Source: Macrocystis pyrifera
Lineage: Eukaryota > Sar > Phaeophyceae > Laminariales > Laminariaceae
Length of the DNA stretch: 64,000 nucleotides
Direction: 5' to 3'
Assembly: GCA_031763025.1 (NCBI GenBank)
Contig: JASSKH010000001.1
Coordinates: 20,189,142-20,253,141, forward strand
Below are positions 52,201 to 61,200 of the stretch, one piece after another. A program made the translations under genes and the position numbers. Position 1 is the stretch's first letter; the number at the start of each line of letters is the position of its first letter. The notes beneath the pieces are model-generated. The model ran no database searches, was not told where the DNA came from, and worked only from the letters and a program-made list of their open reading frames with translations.

Positions 52201-55200
52201 CTGCGTCACCAGCCTGTCGTGGAACAGCCTCAGCGCTTCGTTCGCCCATAGCCGCACCAGCTCCTCCAGGGTCATTGCATCTAGCGGACTCATAGCTTCG
52301 TAAAGGGCGCGCACCCACCGTGAAAGCTCCCTGGGCGAGTAGATGTACTGCGGACGCTGATCCGCGGTAAACTTGGCCTGTGTCCCACGTCGAAAATACA
52401 AGTCGGTCGGATGTAGAGGAGACAAGGAGGCCACGCATGCGTAATCCCTTTAGTATTTCTCCCACGTTTCGGGAACACACTATTAATACTTTAATACTTG
52501 GAATTAGAGTTGGGTGCTTACATTTTCGTGAAGTAATGTCAGTCTTAAGCCTTAAAGATTATGTGTGCCGAAACCTCCGCTCGGCTCCACCACCGAGATC
52601 AGCGTGATTGACACGCTCGTGTCCATGGTACGATGGCCCTGAATATCGAGGGAGCATTGTGGCATTATGGCATAAAGTGACGCCATAACCGGTAGGGAAC
52701 TATCGCGCACCAGGGGAGTCATTTTCTTGCAAACACGAGGCTTGCTCTCGTGCTCTTGTGTGGACCTGATAGCGGGGTCTGCCGAACGGTATGTAGACTT
52801 CATTTCACAAAGTAGCCAGGCGAAAGTCGCAGAACGTACCTGGTTGAGATGGTAGAACTCGATCATGGCGTTAGTGAGGCCTTCCAGGTGGCCCCTAAGC
52901 GGCGGGTGCAGCTTGAGCAGCGCAGAATTGAAAGTCCCGTAGATTTGCTGAAGGCTCTCTCGGGCGGGGGAGTCGACAAAGAGTAGAGGAGCATGCCGCA
53001 AGAAACGGGGGGGCAAAACCTGTCGACCTGTGCACGGCATGCAACGACGATGCGGCAAAGACGGCACACTGTGATCAACGCGGCGGTCAATGATAAATAT
53101 TTCAAGCAGGTGGGCAAGACGAGGTCACGCTATAGGTTTTACCCGCAAAAAAAAAAAACAAAGCAAAGGCCAAGAGTTTCCGAAAGTCGAGAGTCGGTGT
53201 ACGATTCGAACGGCCTTGGCGCAGTCCTACTGGCTGGCTGGTTCACACGAAACGCAAACAAAAATACGGCACGCCACGGCGGTAATCTGCGGGGTAAGAC
53301 AGTAATCCGTGTTTCCCGTATAAAGGAGATGCGCAGGGTTCCTTGGAAAAACTACGTATGTATCTGGAACTGTCTACCTGGAACCTGGCATACAACATTG
53401 TACATCTTGCAATGTTGTAATTGATACACAAATACCAGCGGGAAATGATCACTTCACCATCTGGGGCCCACGGACGACGTGCGAATGGTGTCGTCTGATG
53501 ACAAGCGGAATCTTAAATGTGAGCACCTGCGTCCGTCGGGGGGTTGCAAGCCCCGACAAATTGCACCCTGCTGAGCTTGACCCAGCTGCGGTCGCTTGTC
53601 CGCCAGAAGCCGCCTTGCTCCGTCAGCTGACGCAGGAACGACACCACCCGCTGAGTGCCATACTTGTCCTGAACAAGAGAATCGCACCGTTCGAGTGTCA
53701 GCAGTAGCCTTTGTCTACAGCAGTACGCAGGCACACAGGACGGCTACAGACATACCATACTTGGTCCTGAACAAGATCATTGCACTGAAAGAGTGTCAGC
53801 TGTAGCCTTTGTCTGCAGCAGCAGACAGGAACATAGGACGGCTTTAGGCAGGAAGGCCGGACAGGTTGCGGGAATGTATAACGAACGAGTAGTAAAAGCG
53901 GCACTCTTCGCTCAGTCATACTCGTTGTGAAACACTGCCCTGTCGCCCCGATACGAGCGTAGCATCAGCACCGTCGATCAGCTCCACAGGACTTCTGTAT
54001 ACATCAGGCAAGATCAATCACGCATGGAGCACAAGACCAAACGCCTCGCGCGCATGCCTGCTCGAACAACGAACAAAATTAAGAGAGGCAACGCACGCAC
54101 CTCAACTTGTAGAAAGTGCTACGAGTATGACACCATATGACACCAACTATCCGTTTAGGCTCTGGGTTTCTTGTTGTGCCTTGCAAAGTCCCCGGCACCC
54201 AACGAGCTCTCCCTTTTCAACGGACTCGAACACTTCTATCGGTGCAAAAATGACTTCACTCCAATTCCCAAGAACTTCGGCCCCGAAACGTGGGTGCAGT
54301 TTCGTAACGGGTTGATGAGAAAAAGCAGCATGCATGGTGGAATTTTTGGTTGCACGTGTATACATACCAGGTACCTGCTACAAAAAATTCGACGGGGTAT
54401 AGTCAAAATATACTGTCAGGTACCAGATATAGGGTTAAGTGTGTTATGGGGTTATAAATGGCCTATAGGCAGAAATAATTGCATTTTCTGTGTAGGAGAC
54501 GACACCGCAAGCTTTTATCTAGGGTAATAGGCCGGGAAGCACGTATGCTTGAGGCGTTGACTTTGGAAAGACACCTGAGCCGGCAGGTTGATTTCATCGC
54601 AGAACACCACCAGCCACTTGTCCACGCCCAGGGAAGCCATCGGCTGCAGGACTACTCCCCGAGGCGTGCGAACATACTCGCAGTGCTGCTGGAAAGCCTG
54701 TAGAAACAAAAGTGGAGTATCAGCAAATGGAACACGGTGTTGAGAGTGTGCTCGCTCGCACCACAGCGGTACGAGGTAGTAGAGGGATGCAGAAGGATGC
54801 AGAGGCACACAGAAGAATAGGGTGGTCTTCCTCGCTATCAGCTGCCATGAGAGGCACGCGTGTAAAGTTTACGACGTCCAGATGGGCCATTTCGTAACAA
54901 TACTGCGGGCTAAAGCCCCCGTGTTGCACATTTTTGTGAACGAAACTACTGTAGGTCGGAAGCTGACACGATGGATGACGATAGCGCGATGAGGGAAAGT
55001 AAACTGGCATGCTCGTTTGGCCATTAACGATCTAACAAACGCCCTCGAAGAGTGCCATGCTGAGCCACAGAGCTTTAGCACAAATGTGATGCCAAGGGGG
55101 AGGGGGTAGTCCTGACCGAGCATGTCGCAATGATACCACCTGTTAACAGCGTACAAGAAGACAAGACCCGACAAGATGCTGATCTTGATGGTCAACATGC

Positions 55201-58200
55201 GCATGCCCACCAAACTCGACCGCAGCCATACGAAGCCACCGAATGATGTACAGTACTGTAGAATCACCTGCAAGATGAGGTTGGGGTCGGTCGAGCTCGA
55301 GAAGTTCAGGCTGACCAGGACGAGGTTCGGCATGGCTTGCAGCGTTGATGTGAGCGTCATCGTCTTCCCTGATCCGGGAGGTCCACACAGGATCAGGGGC
55401 TTGTGGGAAGCCAGCCATGCCTTCAGCACTTCCACATGTCTTGGGCGCACAAGCCGAAACGCATCGGAAGAACCAAAAAGAGATCACACGGTCAGCGCAA
55501 CGGCAGAAAGTGGCACCCTCTACTGTAGCATACAACAGACATCCGTACAGGGCGCAATACCATCCTCGTAGCATTTCCGAGGAACTAAAGAACAAAAGAC
55601 TGTTGTACGCACTGCACTTCCGAGGAACTAAAGAACAAAAGACTGTTGTATGCACTGCACTATCACGACAGATGTACCCCACTACCCCACTACGTGACGA
55701 CAAAGCCGTACGTACTGCTCAGCCTACGTATCATAGCACGCAGACCCCACAGGCGGGTCCCATCGCTTCTCACAAGGCACGCGGGCCGCTCTTCTCACAC
55801 AACTCATGACAAAACCATCCCGTCGCTTCTTGATTGCCAACACTGTCAGAGTTTGACCCTCTCGTGACGTCTGCCCCTCACCTCACGGTGTCGGTCGTGG
55901 TGATTACCACGTCCGAGCTCACGATGCGGTGAGGCTCCAGCTGAGTCCTCGGCACAGAATCCGACCAAGGAACCCACTCGCCTTCACCCACAACAACCTG
56001 CAACAATACGCAGCGAAGCGAAGCAGCAAGACGGCATCATGGCGAAAATGCACAGGGTGACATTGCACAACGTCGACGCCGAAAATCCGATCCCGCAGGC
56101 CAACGCCGGAGAACGATCACGTTCATCGTGGTTCTGTACGAAATCGCAGTTGGAAGTTCAAGCACCAACCAACAGCAAAAGCCGTGCTTCCGTCCGTGCG
56201 TGTCGGCTCTCACTCGTGAAATTAACCCACCCACCCTGACGAGGGAGGGGATCGGCTTCTCCATAAAAACACGACGACCGTACCTCATAAACACCACAAG
56301 CCAACACAGTGGCCTAAACCAACAATATCTACCCACCTGAAGAGAGGTAAGGTCGGCGCCGTCGAGGGTCGGCGCTAGTCCGGAGCCACGCATCATCACC
56401 CCCCCGAGCTCCGCCCTGCCCTTGGCGTCCATGCTTCCTCCCAGGCCCCACATGAGCGAGTGCAGCAGCCACCGAATGGCAAACCGGTTCAGGGTATCCT
56501 GAGCCGCGCATCATAAACGGGGCAAGGAACAAACAGTTAGAGGTAGTTGGCGTCCATGCTGCCTCCCAGGCTCCACAAGAGCAAATGCAGCAGCCACCGA
56601 ATGGCAAACCGATTCAGGGTCTCCTGAGCCGCGTACCATACACACTGCAAGAAACAATTAGAGATACGTTGCAGCGCGATACAATACAGTGCAATCCCCC
56701 CCTCGGTGGACAAGAGATTATTAATACGAGAGTTCGGTGGGGTGGATAACACAACAGACAAATGTGATGAAACGATCAACACCTTTTAGCTGCTGCTGAA
56801 AATGAGCTAATAATGAAATGTTCTAAAGCCATCTACATCAGTCTCTCCACTGGTTACAGGAGCTGGGCAGAGAAGTGGCTCTCCCGGTGCCTCTCGAGTG
56901 ATGTGACAGCCACCATGGCATCAAATTGACCTGTTCTTGCGTATAACGCACGTCAACCTCGTAGAAAAGACTGCGGGCCTACCGTATGCTGACCGCAAGC
57001 CAACCAGGGATAAAACACAGCGAGTCTAGGAAAAACGCAAATCTACCACCGACCGAAGCAACGCTGCCTGCAACTCTACGAAAAACGCATATAAGGCTGC
57101 GACTATTAATAGGCTAAGCTATTGGCATCAAACATTCTGCTGGAGGGGAGGGGGGGAGATTCAGACCATCTCACCGGAGGGAGCGGGAAGTCAGGATGTC
57201 CCTCGTTGTACTCCAAGACCAGTGCTACTCCCCTTTCCAGCAGCGAGCACACGCTCTCCACCAGCCTCTCCCTTGTGCTCGACATCACTTGCGGTCTGGA
57301 CAGGGCCAGCGAAAGGGCCACCGGGAACAGCCGCTCGTCGTCGTAGTTCTCGCTCCCAGCAACGAGCGGGCCTACCGCGTGGAAGTGCGGCTCGAGCTCT
57401 TGCGCGAAGTCCAGCTGCGCGGTTTCAATTCACGGCGAGGGTCCGGCTTTGAGATAAAATCGCGGCTAGGATTACTTAGTAGGGTTACTACAGTAGTTAG
57501 GGTTACTTGCGGTTTGTTATTGGTAGGCTGGGACGCGTACTGCCGTAGGGGGTCTATAGGGCCGAACATTTTCGTGGCTTTTTTTTTTTCTCATTTGAGG
57601 AGCTAGACAACGCACTCAATAAAAAAAAATGTAAGCTAAGCCTGTTACACAATCCGACGGTCTGGTTAATAACCTCGAAACAAATACTGTGAAAATTTAC
57701 ACATCGGAATGGCCCCCCGCCAGTGGCGAATAGTTGCACACCTTGGACAGATCATCAACAGATAGATCCATCATCTATATATCTACAGTAGACTATGTAG
57801 TTCCTCACCTGCCGATGTGAGAGGCTGTCCAGGACCTGCATAGTAAATATCCAACCCAGGAAATATGCGCTGGATCATGCGGACTATACGGGTCCCACGC
57901 GATAACATGAGCTAAAATATGTAAGATTGGGAATGCGTGTACCTTCAAATATCTAGATCATGACTTGGGAATGATCTGTAGAGTAACTTGCCGAGGTGTT
58001 AATAGGTGCCCACAAAAGTGTCAGAGCACCCCAACACCCGCCATAGCCGTAGGCTGTAGTAAAAGGCGCGTGCAGGACGAGATAGCGCAGAACAGCGCGG
58101 GGGTAGTAGACAGGAGGAACGCGAGACAAGCGGGTGAGCCGCACGATCGATCCTCCAGACAGCGTTTGTCTTTTCGATGGATCGCTGGTGAGGCTCACCA

Positions 58201-61200
58201 TCGAAACGATCAGTGGTGAAAATGAAAGCGACTTTCCGCCTTCTCTAGGTAGGCGTACCCTCATGCGCCGCGGGGTGAATTACGTTCAACAGACACATAC
58301 CTATAGAAAAATGAGATTGCCACTCCTAAAAAAAGACATCAGCAGGTGCATCACCCTTCATAATGCGGAAAAACTAGCCCAACCCTAAATCGGTACTCCC
58401 GTGGGGGAGACCTGGCGTCATCTATGATCACCTGAGCTGTCGAAGGCGCTAGTCCCTGACCCCCACCAGCCGCTTCTCCGCCGGGCACACCGACGCCGGC
58501 AGACGGCGATCCCTCCAGCAGCGTGACGGGGTCCGAACGCAGCCGCATGATCTATCATGCAGTACCGTTGCAAGGGCACATACGTTTCGCAAAAGCAGCG
58601 TGGTAAACAACGTGCAAGCCGTGCGGCGCAATCCCTGGCTTCACAGCGCCACATCGCCAACATAGAGTTTAAGGGCGGAATTTGTTTTCAGCCTACGAAG
58701 CAAGCCAATGCGCGGCATCAAAAGACCCTCGAATTCGGAAGGAAAAAAAAAACAAGTGGGCTGGTGGGACTCGTGCCGCGAGCCTCTCGCTTGAACCTTG
58801 TTGTACAATGTTCATGCGTAAAGGCAAACTTGGTCGTAGGTAGCAACACCGATGTAACGTTCACGACAGTACACCAACTCGACACTCCCGGGCGCGACTG
58901 ATCCAGCACGGAAAACTGCGGGAAGGAGTTCACGATGTAAGCACGCCAACACAACACTTCCACCGCCACACGCATGCGCCTTAATTCGTGAAAAAAATCA
59001 AAACACCCGAAGCGTACAAAAACGGCAAGGCAAGAGGAGGCTGCTCCTCCATCCGCGATTCCACCGTTTGTAAAACCGGGTTGGCATTCGTGAAGAAACA
59101 GGGTGAAGGAAAACCCATCTGCGTATAATAGACAAGGAATCAAAAGTTGCGGCAAGGGGAGCCGCACCTTGTGACGGAGCAGCATGTCGTTGGTGACTGT
59201 CCCGGGGTTGCCTGAGGTGCCGGAGCCGACCCGACCTTCTTCTGACGCGGAGAACCATACCATGCCGCACCGGGACACCGTGGCCAGCGTCGCGTACTGG
59301 AGACTGTCAACCTGGCCAACAAAGTACCGGCATCGCAAACAGGTGGAAGGCAAGCATGCAGCAAAAGTTCAAAGAACGTCGAACGCGACCACAACGTCTC
59401 GGTCGTCACAAACGTCAGGCGACACACTATCGCGCCAGAGCTTCGGCTTTTGGACCCGCACGCCGCCAGCAACTCCCACCGATGTCACGCAGGCGGGTGG
59501 GGCCCACCATCTCAACAGCTCCAAAACCGTGCAGCTTCCATCGGCACGTGCTCCATGTGTCACCAATCACATTGATCGAACCCTCATCTGAGGGCTGCAT
59601 AACTAGATCTGGGCCCAGCTTCTCGACGAAATGGTTGAAACATATTTTACAATAGAAAACCTTTAACCCTAACAACCCCCAACCCCGACCGCCTTGGAAA
59701 TTTCTTCGAAACAGCGGTGAAACGAGGAACGAGGAACGAGGAGTTTCAGTGCGGATGGACCATCCACCTTTTTTTTCGAAGCTGGACCCTAGTCAGTCGT
59801 GCTGTTGTCCATACTACTGCCTCACCTCGAGCATGATGCGGACGTTCTCCGGGACCTCGAGTCTCTCCCCGCTGGGGAGGGTGAGGATTTTGTTGTCGTC
59901 CAGGACGCTGTTAAGGTTCTCGGCCCACTCTGGATCAACGTCTCCGTCGAAGACGATCCAGTGCCTGCGGGCCTTCTCCCCGCGCTTATTTGTCAGTACC
60001 TGGGGCGAAAAAAAAAAAGCTTTTAAGCAGGGGTGCGAGTCTCCGAGAACAAAATCCCCAAAAACAAAATCTCCGAAACTACTACACCCCTATTCCGGAG
60101 ACCTGGACAGGGGGGGTCATGCGGAAAACAAGTTTGCAGAACCCCCACCCGGCTGGTTTGGTTTTCAAGTTGGCCTTTCTAGGATTGTGGTGTGTCGGGT
60201 TTTTTCTGTTTTAGTCACGTACCCGTCGTATCATGTGTTGGCGCATCAACGCGGCAACTTTGGGGCAGGGCACGCCGCGCCGGGTAGATTGACACATGAA
60301 AACTAAGAGGACGACAAAAACGCCGGGATACCCGGTCCAACCCCATTCCTTCCGGTTTAGTACTAACCCTTCACTGCGTACTATTCATGGTATAAGATAC
60401 ATACAATACCCTACTATAATTCCAGGAGGCTTGCACGCCTCGGACACATAATCGATCCCCACCTTATAACCTACTGTGGGTATTTCAAGGTAAATAGATA
60501 TTAACATATAGATATATTCCTGATCCTTATTATCTGTATCTATGATCTGTATGGTCTAGCTCATGTTGCCGGCTGGGAACCGTATGGCATGCACAAGCTA
60601 GGGCAGGTTTCCTGGGTTGGAACTGTACTATCTTACTCAACATCTCATTAGGGCAGTTTAGGATCTATCTGTAGAATATCTAAATATATACTGTAGGTAG
60701 ATGGATATATATGGTAGATGGTACCGGTAGATAGGTAGATAGATATATAGATAGATGGATGGATGGATAGATATACAGATAGATAGATAGGTACATAGAT
60801 GGTAGATAGATAGATAAAGGGTAGACAGATAGGTAGATAAATAGATACGGGGGACCATAGTAAATAGGACCTACGCTACAGACAAAAAAAAAACTATATA
60901 CTTTCCTATTTTTTACCAACAATATTTGGTTCTATTTACTACCTGGTATGGTCCCCCCTAATAGATACCTGGCACATGGATAGGTAGATGGATCGTGATC
61001 TGTCCGACGTGTGCAAGTGTCTCAAAGAACATGGGCGTAGGTATGTGCCGAATTTCGTCCTGTCGTATTGAAAACCGAGCAAATAAGCGTGCTGAAAATT
61101 GAACAATACAGCCTTATTGGCGCACGCACCTCCCGGAGAACCTTGGTGAAGATGCCGTCGGTCCACTCAAGAGTGGTCGGGTCCAAGCTGCCGTAGAGGG

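Noticed and set aside
53180-53240. B-box-like GTTCGAATC on the minus strand, possible SINE or tRNA
   Set aside because: No convincing A-box, stems, poly(A) tail or target duplication.
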